33,502 bases of DNA from Pelagophyceae sp. CCMP2097 (taxonomy: Eukaryota; Sar; Pelagophyceae). The stretch lies in NCBI GenBank assembly GCA_026770575.1, contig MU657193.1, forward strand, positions 227,531 to 261,032, in the 5' to 3' direction. Made by a program: the position numbers and the translations under genes. How positions within the stretch are numbered: the first letter of the stretch is position 1; each line of letters begins with the position of its first letter. Of this stretch, positions 26,208 to 33,502 are shown piece by piece. A model generated the notes under the pieces. It did not search any database and was not told the origin of the DNA. It worked only from the letters and a program-made list of their open reading frames with translations.

Positions 26208-28337
26208 TTACACGAGTTGGGGCGCCGAGGCCGTCTTTTTCACCCTCTTCGCTTTCGCCTTCCTCGCCGCCTTTGTGCGCGCGAGGGGCCGGGGCTCGAA
26301 AGAGGAGAGCAACGTCTGCGGGCCGAGCGGCCGCGGGAGCGCGGGCGGCACGAGGTCGTTGAGCTTGGTCATCTCAGTCCGAAGGTCGGGCGCGGGCGCC
26401 CTGGCCGGCGCGGTGCGCGCGCGCGCGGCCTTGGGGGCAGCCGGCAGCGCGGCGGCGTCGCTGCCGGCCAGCCGCAGAAGCTTCCTGGCCCTGGGCGCCG
26501 CCGCGGGCTTGCTGGGCGGCAGCGGGGGCGCCTCGACGAACGTCGGCTCGGTCTCCTGCACGGCCGACGGCGCGGCGGTGGTGGCCGGGTCGGGCGCGGC
26601 TGCGGCGGCCATCTGTGCGCCTTGGAGCTTGAGCGCCCGCCGCCGGGCGAGCTTGCGCGACGTGGCGCGGGCCGTGTTGACAGCGAGGCGCTCGAGACGC
26701 TCGCGCGCCGCGCTTGTGGTCACGGCAACGCGGCCCTCGGCGCGTCGGTGCGCCGTCGCGAGCTCGCGCTCGCGCTGAAGCGCACGCCGCAGCGCGCTCG
26801 CGACGTCGGCGTCGCAGTGGCCCTCGAGGAAGGCGTCGCGGGCGGCGAGGTATGCATCGGCAAGGCGCCGCCGGCGGTGCAGCACGTACTCGGCCTTTAT
26901 TCGATTGCCAAGAGCGTTCTCGCGCGACACCGCGGCCGCGCGGCGGCCGCCACGCGCGAGGCGGTTGTAGAACGCGGCCTTGTCGATTTCCTGGCGACGC
27001 TGCACGACAACGTCGTCCTTGCCACCGCCGGCCGCGGCCGCGGCCATAAAGTGCGCCGCGGCGCGCAGCCCGAGCGCCGCCACGTCTGACGCGGCGCTCG
27101 CGTACATGTCGCCGAGGCCCGAGTCCGCCGCAACGTCCGCCGCAAAGTCTGCCGCCTCGCGCAGCTCGGCGGCGCTCCCGGACCGCTCGCCGCGGTGTGT
27201 GTCGCGCCGGCGGATCTGCGCGACGCGAAGCCAATACGCCATCAGAAGTTCGTCGAGCGCGGCCAGCCGCGCGCTCGCGCCGCCGCCGCCGCCGAGCGCT
27301 TCGTAGAGGCCGCGGACGTGCGGCACGGCGGCGTCGACGTTGAGCATGGCCAGCGCCAGCGTCAGCTCGTCGAACGTCATCGTGCCGTCCGCCCACGACC
27401 ACGCGCGGAGCCGGGCGTGCGACACGAGCGTGTGCAGCGCCTCGCCGTCCGCTCGCGCGTGCAGCGCCGCCGCGAGCGAGACGATGAGCTCGATGACGTC
27501 GACGTCGTGGCAGAGCGCGGCCGCCGACTCGGCCGGCTCGTCGTCGTCGCTCGCGCGACTGTCCTCGGGCCCTGCCGCCGACGGGCTGGGCGGTGGCGAC
27601 TCGGCGTCGCGCTCTCGGCGCAGCTCCGCCGCGTCGAGGTCTCTGACGAGCGCGGCGCGGCCCGACACAAAGTTCAGCAGCAGGTTGCGCGGCTTAAGCG
27701 ATACGCCCATCGTCACCGCGGGCGGCGCCGCGGATGCGCCCTGCGCCAGCGACACGCGCCGCGGCGCGTCGAAGCGCCGCGCGTCGGCGCGCGGCACCTC
27801 GCCGGGGTTGCCGAGGCGAAAGTTCTGCAGCTGGTGCTCGTGCTGCGCCGACCATCGCACGCGCGTGAGCGCCGCCGGGTCCTCGCCGGGCGCGCCCTCC
27901 ATGTAGCGCCAAAGCCAGGCGCACGAAATGAGGACGTCGACGCTCTCCGGGTGGTGCCGCGCGACGTCGCCGTCGAGCTCACTTGATGAGCTTCGTCGTC
28001 TGCTCGAGGCTCCAGTGCGGCGGTCGTCGTCGGCGGGCGCGTCGCCGCATTCGGGCCCCGCGTCGAGCGGTTCGCGGAGCACAATCGCGAGGAACTGCTC
28101 GACGCGCCGCTCGGCGGCGGAGCCACGCCGAGCGTGCGCACGCGCGAGGCCGCGCATCTGGTGGCCAAAGTCGGCCTCGTCGTAAAGCTGCTCCGTTGCA
28201 GACTTGGGCCCCAGCCGGACCGCAGGCCGGCCCGGGCTACAGACGTCCAAGATGTTCAGCAGCCCGGGCAGCACGATGAAGCATGCCGCCGGCCGCCACG
28301 CGGCCGCCGGGGGCTCGCCGCCGGCCTCGCGATGCAT
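26208..28337 (-). CDS. Unknown large protein with an EF-hand-like motif and basic helical C-terminus
   Basis: A long minus-strand frame with first ATG at 28337 (MHREAGGEPPAAAW), about 709 residues. The frame stays open upstream to 28394 (DDRASWLLDDVCDTC), so a 5' exon may precede it. Visible pieces: a hydrophobic N-terminal segment (FIVLPGLLNILDV), DVLISCAWLWRYMEG, an EF-hand-like stretch (WADGTMTFDELTLALAML, with an incomplete loop), and an Arg/Ala-rich helical region (RIKAEYVLHRRRRLADAYLA, LQRERELATAHRRAEGRV). Ala/Pro-rich linkers and a Lys/Arg tail (TKAARKAKAKRVKK) end the protein. I recognise no family. Composition and length support a real gene; Ca2+ binding is speculative. Confidence 0.6.
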   Translation of the reverse strand: MHREAGGEPPAAAWRPAACFIVLPGLLNILDVCSPGRPAVRLGPKSATEQLYDEADFGHQMRGLARAHARRGSAAERRVEQFLAIVLREPLDAGPECGDAPADDDRRTGASSRRRSSSSELDGDVARHHPESVDVLISCAWLWRYMEGAPGEDPAALTRVRWSAQHEHQLQNFRLGNPGEVPRADARRFDAPRRVSLAQGASAAPPAVTMGVSLKPRNLLLNFVSGRAALVRDLDAAELRRERDAESPPPSPSAAGPEDSRASDDDEPAESAAALCHDVDVIELIVSLAAALHARADGEALHTLVSHARLRAWSWADGTMTFDELTLALAMLNVDAAVPHVRGLYEALGGGGGASARLAALDELLMAYWLRVAQIRRRDTHRGERSGSAAELREAADFAADVAADSGLGDMYASAASDVAALGLRAAAHFMAAAAAGGGKDDVVVQRRQEIDKAAFYNRLARGGRRAAAVSRENALGNRIKAEYVLHRRRRLADAYLAARDAFLEGHCDADVASALRRALQRERELATAHRRAEGRVAVTTSAARERLERLAVNTARATSRKLARRRALKLQGAQMAAAAAPDPATTAAPSAVQETEPTFVEAPPLPPSKPAAAPRARKLLRLAGSDAAALPAAPKAARARTAPARAPAPDLRTEMTKLNDLVPPALPRPLGPQTLLSSFEPRPLARTKAARKAKAKRVKKTASAPQLV

Positions 28338-28596
28338 AGTCGCTATACACGTGTCACAGACATCATCGAGGAGCCATGACGCTCGGTCGTCCAAGACACA
28401 CGTGAGCTGTCACACTTGCCCAGGGCAGCTGACAGTGACTCAGCTGCCGTCTTGGAACGAAAACAGCTGCGTCGGGCAAAACCCGCGGCACATATCGCTA
28501 AACGAAAAAAACGGAAATCATATGCATACAATTGTATGATAGCCGGAGGGCCAGCGCCGCAAGCGGTCATGAAGTAGGCGCGCGCGCTCCGCGCGG
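28338..28596. promoter_or_regulatory. Divergent region between the unknown gene and the TBC gene
   Basis: It should carry both promoters. AT content rises at 28490-28545 (CGAAAAAAACGGAAATCATATGCATACAATTG), with ATTGTATGAT just upstream of the TBC start. On the minus strand an ATG at 28570 opens a 75-codon frame (MTACGAGPPAIIQLYAYDF) that might be a first exon of the 26208-28337 gene, but I found no convincing splice join. Confidence 0.4.
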
Positions 28597-30550
28597 ATGG
28601 ACTTCCACGATTCGCTCATCCTCCAGAATGCCAAGCGCGACGTGCTCCTCGCAGGTCAGACGGACGCCGTTCCCGGGAGCCGCGGCCCGAGGCTCGAGCG
28701 CGCCCGGAGCGCCCGCCTCGCCGACGCTGCGCGGGCGTAGTCGGCAATTCGGCCGAGCACGGCGGCGGCGGCCCGAAGCACGTGCGGCGGAGCAGCCTGG
28801 CGGCGAAGTGAGCCTCCCTCTGCGGGGCCGGCCGCCTCTGGGACCGACTCCCTCTGGGACTGGCCCCCTCTGGGACCGGCCCCCTCTGGGACCGGCCCTC
28901 TCTGGGACCGGCCTGCGCGCATCCGTTTTCGGTGACGCGCGGTCAGTGCGCGCGCGTGCCGATGCCGCTCGCAGGTCGGGCCGGCCTGAGGACGTGGCGG
29001 TGACGACAGAGGGCGTGCGCGCGACGCTCGAGGACCTGGGGTGGGCCAAGGCGCTGCGCCTCGCCGTCTACGCGCGGCAGCGCGTCGAGGACGAGGCGCG
29101 GGCCGACGCCGACGACGACGACGAGGCGCACGCGAGCGTGGCGCAGGCGCGGCTGCAGTGGGAGGGTTCCATCAACGACGAGCTCGAGGCCATCGCGCGC
29201 GAGCGGCACGTGCCGTTGGCGCGGACGCGCGAGGGCGAGGCGGCGCCGCCGGCGCGCGCGGATCCCTCGGCGCCGCTGCGCTTCCTCTTCGACTCTGATG
29301 ACTTGCTGGACGCCATCGCGCACATTGAGTCGGCTCGCCCCGCATCGGGCGCGACGCCGCCGCTAACGGCGGCGGCGCGCGGCGCCTGGGGCGTGCTCAA
29401 GCTGCAGCTGCCGACGCCGGCCCTCGCCGAGCTCCGCGTCGCCTTTGCGGACCTGCACTGGTCCAAGCGCCAGTACGGTGTCGACGAGACGAGCCGCTTC
29501 GCCGACAGCGACCGATTCGTCGCCGAGTGGCACGACCTCGGCAAGCGCTGCGCCGCGCACGGCCACGTCCCCGCCGTGCGCCGCTACGCGCGCCGCGGCG
29601 TGCCGCCGGGCCTGCGCGCCGCGCTCTGGCGCGTGCTCCTGGGTCTGCCCGAGCACGTCTCCGCCGCGGAGCGCGCGTACTACGCGCGGCTGCGCGCGCA
29701 CGTCGATTCCGTCGAGCTCGTCACCGACGAGCTCTTCCAGATGGACGTGCACCACGTCGGCGACTCGGACTACTACTTTCCCTTCGAGGAGCCGCTGCGC
29801 AACGTCGTCCTCGCCTTTTCCAGAGACGGCTGGGTCCTCGACCACTCGGCCGCCGTGACGCACGCCCCGCTCTGCCCCAAGCGGCGGCCGCGCACGCCCG
29901 CCGGGGCCGCCCCACCCGCGGCCGGCAAGGGCGTCGGCAAGGGCGTCGGCAGCGGCGCGGCGCTGGCGGGGACCATGTCGAAGAAGCAGCACCGCCGCGA
30001 CGGCGCCGAAGGGTGCGTGCCGCCCTGCGCCGTGCAGCCGTACCGCGGCTTCGTGCACTACGCCGCGCCGCTCACGTTCCTGTACACGGACGAGGAGCCC
30101 ATCTACTTTGCGCTCCGCGCCATGTACTGCCGCCACTGGTGCAAGCTCAACGTGCTGCGCACAAAGGCGGGTACGCTGCTGCCGCTCTGCAAGCTCTTTG
30201 AGAATCTGCTGCTGGAGCAGCACGCGCGCCTCTTTTTCCACCTCGTCCAGATCGGCGTCGAGCCGCTCTCCATCGCGCTGCCCTGGATCCAGTTCGGCTT
30301 CGTCACCATCCTCGACGTCGCCCAGGTTCTCCTGCTCTGGGACCGCCTCCTCGGCTTCGACGACTTGCGGCTCCTGCCTGTCCTCGCCGCGGCCATCTTC
30401 GTCTACCGCAGCAAGACGCTCCTCACCGCGACGACGCCCGACGAGGCCAAGGAAATGTTCGCAGACGGCTCCACGCTCGACGTCGCGCCCCTGCTCCAGC
30501 ACTTCCTCTTCTCCTCGGGCAGGCTGCCCCCGCACGCCGCCGAAGCGTAG
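28597..30550 (+). CDS. TBC1D19: TBC1D19-like Rab GTPase-activating protein
   Basis: Exon 28597-28654 (MDFHDSLILQNAKRDVLLA) and exon 29010-30550 join through a 355-bp GT-AG intron, phase 1, to 532 residues, close to animal TBC1D19. An alternative acceptor at 28974 is out of phase. The N-terminal helical part (GVRATLEDLGWAKALRLAVY, ARLQWEGSINDELEAIARE) resembles TBC1D19. The TBC domain starts at YARRGVPPGLRAALWRVLLG and includes DSDYYFPFEEPLRNVVLAFS, YRGFVHYAAPLTFLY, LLLEQHARLFFHL and LLLWDRLLGFDDLRLLPVLA, ending LLQHFLFSSG. TBC proteins stimulate GTP hydrolysis by Rab GTPases in membrane traffic. The classic catalytic Arg-finger (IxxDxxR) is not evident: the equivalent stretch is LFQMDVHHVGDSDYY. 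GAP activity is therefore doubtful. Confidence 0.85.
28835..28914. repeat. 16-bp minisatellite, five copies, in the TBC gene intron
   Basis: CCTCTGGGACCGGCCC-type units start at 28835, 28851, 28867, 28883 and 28899. They lie within the predicted intron 28655-29009. If exonic they would encode a Pro/Gly/Thr low-complexity stretch. Confidence 0.85.
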
Positions 30551-30783
30551 CCGCAAGCTCGAAACGCGCCGGGGCGAGCCCCGAGCCGCCTAGCTTTGCA
30601 GAGTAACGTGACGCATCTCCGAACTCGGGCTCGCGACGCCGCCTGGGGAAGGCACCCAAAGGTGTGTCCACTGCCGAAGCACGGAACAATCGAGCCCCCT
30701 CGGCGAGCCTCACCGAGGCCCGAGTGGTGCCCGCGCAACGACCCGGGCGAGGCCTTGCAGTGCGTTCTATGACTGCAGTTAAG
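30551..30783. other. Convergent intergenic region, no gene seen
   Basis: The 233 bp between the stops of the TBC and CS-domain genes should hold both 3' UTRs. No repeat or domain is noticed. Confidence 0.4.
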
Positions 30784-31570
30784 TTACTCCGAGTCGATGC
30801 CGAATGCGGACATGTCGGGCATCTGAAAGTCGTCCATCGCCGGCGCCTCGGACGCCAGAAAGCCCGTCCAGGCGCCAGAGTCCTCGGCTTCGACCTTGAC
30901 GATGTCAATCAGGATTCGGCGCGACCCGGCGTCGTCTTCGTCGTCGTCCTCGAGCACCCAGAAAGTCTCGTCGCGGTTGATGTCGCCGCCCAGAGCGCCC
31001 TCGAGCAGCGTCACGCCCTTGACGGCAATGATGATCGAAGCCGTCGTCGGGAACTCGACCTAGAAAGGCGCGTCGCAGCCATGCAAAGAGGCGGGTCGCG
31101 GCCATGCAAAGCGGGTGCGCGCGGGTGCGCACTGTGACGTCGAAGTGGCGCGTGTCTTCGGGCAGGCCGTCGACGATGCAGTTCATCGTCTTAAAGTCCT
31201 GGGTCCATCGGTAGCCCTCGCCCTCGCCCTCGGCGGCGCCTTTGTTGTTGTTGGCTTCCATGGCTTTCAGGTAGCTCTTAATGTCGAACGCCCCGTCGCC
31301 GATATCCGTCAACCCGCCGCCGAGGCCGCCGAGGCCGGCCATCGGGTCGTCGGGCATATCCATGCCCGGCATGTCCCAGTCCTCGAGCTCGTCCAGCTCG
31401 TCCACCAAAACCTCCGGGTCGCTGACCACGACGTCGGGCACGGCCGAGGAATCGGCGGCGTCGCCGGCCGCGGCGCTAGGCCGCGCCGCGGCCCGCGCGC
31501 CGCGGCACGGCGGCGAGAACGCAGACGCGCCGCGCACGCAGCACGCGGCGACGACGAGCACGGAGCGCAT
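30784..31570 (-). CDS. Plastid-targeted CS-domain (p23/NudC-like) protein
   Basis: Exons 31570-31133 and 31059-30784 join through a 73-bp GT-AG intron, phase 0, to 237 residues. The N-terminus MRSVLVVAACCVRGASAFSP is a signal peptide ending in ASAF (15-18), the cleavage motif of heterokont bipartite plastid presequences, so import into a secondary plastid is predicted. After an acidic, Met/Asp/Gly-rich linker, the CS domain runs from YRWTQDFKTMNCIVDGLPE through HFDVT-VEFPTTASIIIAVKG to DETFWVLEDDD and RRILIDIVKVE. CS domains bind Hsp90 or act as small chaperones. The tail is acidic and Met-rich. The intron contains ATGCAAAG...ATGCAAAG and GCGCGGGT direct repeats. Confidence 0.82.
31081..31131. 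repeat. Direct repeats in the CS-domain gene intron
   Basis: ATGCAAAGAGGCGGGTCG (31081) and ATGCAAAGCGGGTGCG (31104) are related copies with period 23, followed by GCGCGGGTGCGC overlapping units. They almost fill the 73-bp intron. Confidence 0.7.
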
Positions 31571-31896
31571 GGTGTCCTGGGGAGCGCCAGAGTCAAGTTC
31601 TGACTCAAAAAATCTAGAAGCTTCGCCGATGATTCGGCGAGCGAAAGTGTTAAAAGGCGGGCCCGGTCCACTACAGCCGATCCCACCGGGGCCCGCATCG
31701 GGGCGGAGCCATGCGAAAAGCGAGCGAACTTGTTTACATTTCGATTTACCTCCGATCAGATCGGACAAGGGGGGGCGGCGGAAGCGGCTGACGACGCGCG
31801 TCGAACGAAAAGTCGAACGGCGCGGCGTGCGCCAACGGGGCGGCTGAGCGACTGGGTGCCCCCGCGCGGCGCCGAGCGCGCGCCCCCCCCCCCCGC
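31571..31896. other. Intergenic region: CS-gene promoter and 3' side of the membrane-protein gene
   Basis: No gene is supported. Features are TGATTCGGCGAGCGAAAGTG near the CS-gene side, a lower-GC patch with TTGTTTACATTTCGATTTACC (about 31730-31750), and a run of about ten C at 31883-31893 beside the stop of the next gene. Confidence 0.4.
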
Positions 31897-32789
31897 TCAC
31901 TTGGCCTTGCCCTTCTTGGCGGCCGGCGCGGGCGTTTTCCTGGCGCCGGCCTTGGTCTTTGCGGCCACGGCCCTCGACTGGAGGACGGCCGACGAGGCGC
32001 CGATGGCGCACTGGAGCATGGAGAAGAAGCACCAGATGGAGGCCTGCTCCTGGAGGTTGGACGAGACGAAGCTGGCCATGACCGGGCCGGTGAGCACGAG
32101 GAACGCGACCGCGTCCACCTCCCCCCAGCCGCCGATGCAGAGCGCCGGCGCGAACATCATGAAGCAGTGCACGCCGAGGCCGCCGAGGAAGTACGTCGGC
32201 TGCGCCAGCGGCATGGACCAGGCGAGGTGGAACGCGCCGTGGTACGTGCACAGCTTGGGCCCGTCGAGCCAGTCCTTGGAGACACGGTAGTGGTCGCGCT
32301 CGTCCGCCGTGAGCCGCGAGCCGTCGAGGCCCGGGCCCAGCGCGAGGCGCAGCAGGCCGAGGCCGCACTGCACGAGGCAGAGCTTCATCACCACGGCCCA
32401 GGCGAACTCCTCGCCGGGCTTAGACTTGCCGAGGGCGGGGCGGAACGACTTGAAGAACATGTTGGTAAAGTACGGCTGGAACTGGATGTGCAGGTAGCCG
32501 AGGAAGGTGAGGAGCTGGTTGGCGAACGTCAGGCACCGCGCGTCCTCGAGGTCGTCTGCGATGAACGAGTACTGCACGGCCTGCAGCGTCTCCATGAGCG
32601 AGAAGAACGCAATGGCCTTGGTGCACTCCGCGTTCCGCGACGCCTTCCAGCAGATAAACGCGCTGAGGTAGCCGAGCCTAGGGGGCGAGCGTCGAGCGAG
32701 CGACGACGTGCACTCTGGGCCCGCGGGAACGATCACGACGCCGCGCGGGACAGCGCGAACGCCGCGGACATCGACTGCGTGAAGCACAT
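31897..32789 (-). CDS. Polytopic membrane protein beginning MCF, family uncertain
   Basis: Exons 32789-32740 and 32677-31897 join across a 62-bp GT-AG intron, phase 2, to 276 residues (MCFTQSMSAAFALSRAALGY...). Hydrophobic segments include FICWK, AIAFFSLMETLQAVQYSFI, LLTFLGYLHIQFQPYF, AVVMKLCLVQCGLGLLRLAL, TYFLGGLGVHCFMMFAPAL, VAFLVLTGPVMASFV and ASIWCFFSMLQCAIGASSA, which would give about six to seven transmembrane helices. The tail is Lys/Ala-rich (KKGKAK). Proteins starting M-C-F/W-S with this layout exist as uncharacterised families (DUF5765-like), but I cannot assign one firmly. Function unknown. Confidence 0.7.
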
Positions 32790-33502
32790 GGCGCTCTCGA
32801 CGAGCGCTGCGCTGGGCACCGTCGCGATTGCGAATTTCTGGAAAGCGCGCTGTCACCGCCGCTGAATTCTCCGTCCGGAAATGTTCACCGCGAGAACAAA
32901 TCTTCATCGAGTCGGGAATTCGAAAGGGGCCCTAACCTTAGGTAGGCCAGATTTTGGACCCTGGGTCAGTAAGGTTAATCGAAACGTTTGATGCGCCACG
33001 CCCTAGGACCGACCGTGACGTAGCGAACGCGCGTGCTAAAAGTCCCGTAGCCGGTCTGTGGATCCGTGGCCGAGCCGCGGAGCGTCAAAAAATTTGTTGC
33101 ATTGAAATCGAATTCGGGTAAATAATACGAGCTCATACCCCGTAAATCCCAGGTAAATGCGAAAATGCAATGGCTTTATTCAAACCGTTCACTGATGTTT
33201 TAGCGCGAGAACAAACTTAAGTGGCGTCTCCACGGGGGCCGCGCGGCCTGCGCCCGTCTCAGCGTCCCAGCGGCGCGCCGTACTAGCCGGACCGCTGCGC
33301 ACCTGCTCGACATCCCAGCGGCGCGTCGTTGGGTCTTCTGTGGGTCACAGAAAGCTTTCTTAGGAAGCTACAAACATTCACCGCTCGACGCCGACAATCG
33401 GGGTCGTCAGTACACATACATGTCGTCACCGGCCGGTCGCCGGACGCGTTTTGGTCGGCTCCGCGGCGGCGCTGCGGCTGGCGGGCCCGCAGCTGGCGGG
33501 CC
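32790..33502. other. Terminal region, no gene found
   Basis: 713 bp with no supported ORF or RNA gene. Observed features: inverted words TAACCTTA (32933-32940) and TAAGGTTA (32970-32977); lower-GC, AAATTTGTTGCATTG-type segments (33088-33210); CCCAGCGGCGCG twice (about 33266 and 33313); and a tandem CTGGCGGGCC pair at the very end (33473-33502). It probably holds the promoter of the membrane-protein gene and repeat-rich spacer. Confidence 0.4.

Noticed and set aside
28532..28974. Continuous N-terminal extension of the TBC protein through the 16-bp repeats
   Set aside because: The extension is low complexity and lacks an ATG at its start. The two-exon model gives the expected length and a natural N-terminus.

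Overview
The window is nuclear DNA from a GC-rich eukaryote with many short introns. It is most likely a photosynthetic stramenopile (heterokont) alga, possibly pelagophyte-like. The evidence is: genes split by 43-360 bp GT-AG introns (and apparently some GC-AG introns); purely eukaryotic genes (CDK, SmG, TBC1D19-type Rab GAP, MYND protein, Yae1/Lto1-type protein); a signal peptide ending in ASAF-SP on a CS-domain protein, the classic heterokont plastid presequence; and a membrane-anchored GH94/GH149-type phosphorylase, as expected of an alga that stores beta-1,3-glucan. The species is inferred, not shown. Exon boundaries were derived by hand from reading frame, splice dinucleotides and family continuity.

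Layout. 1-485: a MITE-like element with 30-bp inverted ends. 764-3054 (-): CDK10/11-like kinase. 3418-7357 (+): glycoside phosphorylase-like protein, divergent from the kinase. 7784-9324 (+): secreted LPMO-like protein with disrupted frames. 9647-11068 (+): protein with two 2-oxoglutarate/Fe(II) oxygenase domains. 11141-12588 (-): TET-associated-glycosyltransferase-like (TAGT) protein, convergent with the oxygenase. 12817-13641 (-): DUF3228 protein. 13854-14531 (-): uncertain ORF. 15030-15894 (-): Yae1/Lto1-like protein. 16135-19600 (+): PepN-type M1 aminopeptidase. 19689-20567 (-): mitochondrial-carrier-like protein. 20837-22067 (-): histidine acid phosphatase. 23014-23247 (-): SmG. 23462-24208 (+): a second 2OG oxygenase. 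24384-25737 (-): MYND zinc-finger protein. 26208-28337 (-): unknown protein with an EF-hand-like motif. 28597-30550 (+): TBC1D19-like GAP. 30784-31570 (-): plastid-targeted CS-domain protein. 31897-32789 (-): polytopic membrane protein. From 32790 to the end no gene was found.

The most interesting locus is 9647-12588. The four-exon TAGT model gives a 416-residue protein with an N-terminal bipartite nuclear localisation signal, a glycosyltransferase core with an S-D-D motif, and a C-terminal PCNA-interacting (PIP) box, Q-R-T-V-T-S-F-F, ten residues from the stop. TAGT proteins are linked by comparative genomics to glycosylation of oxidised DNA bases. A nuclear, PCNA-tethered member suggests replication-coupled DNA base glycosylation in an alga. 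Its convergent neighbour, 72 bp away, is a double-domain 2OG oxygenase, a chemically plausible but unproven partner.

Two general features stand out. Many introns carry short tandem or direct duplications, and several junctions only keep frame and family continuity with a GC donor. A few genes (LPMO, MYND, Yae1-like) contain frame breaks or in-frame stops that could be decay or sequence errors.
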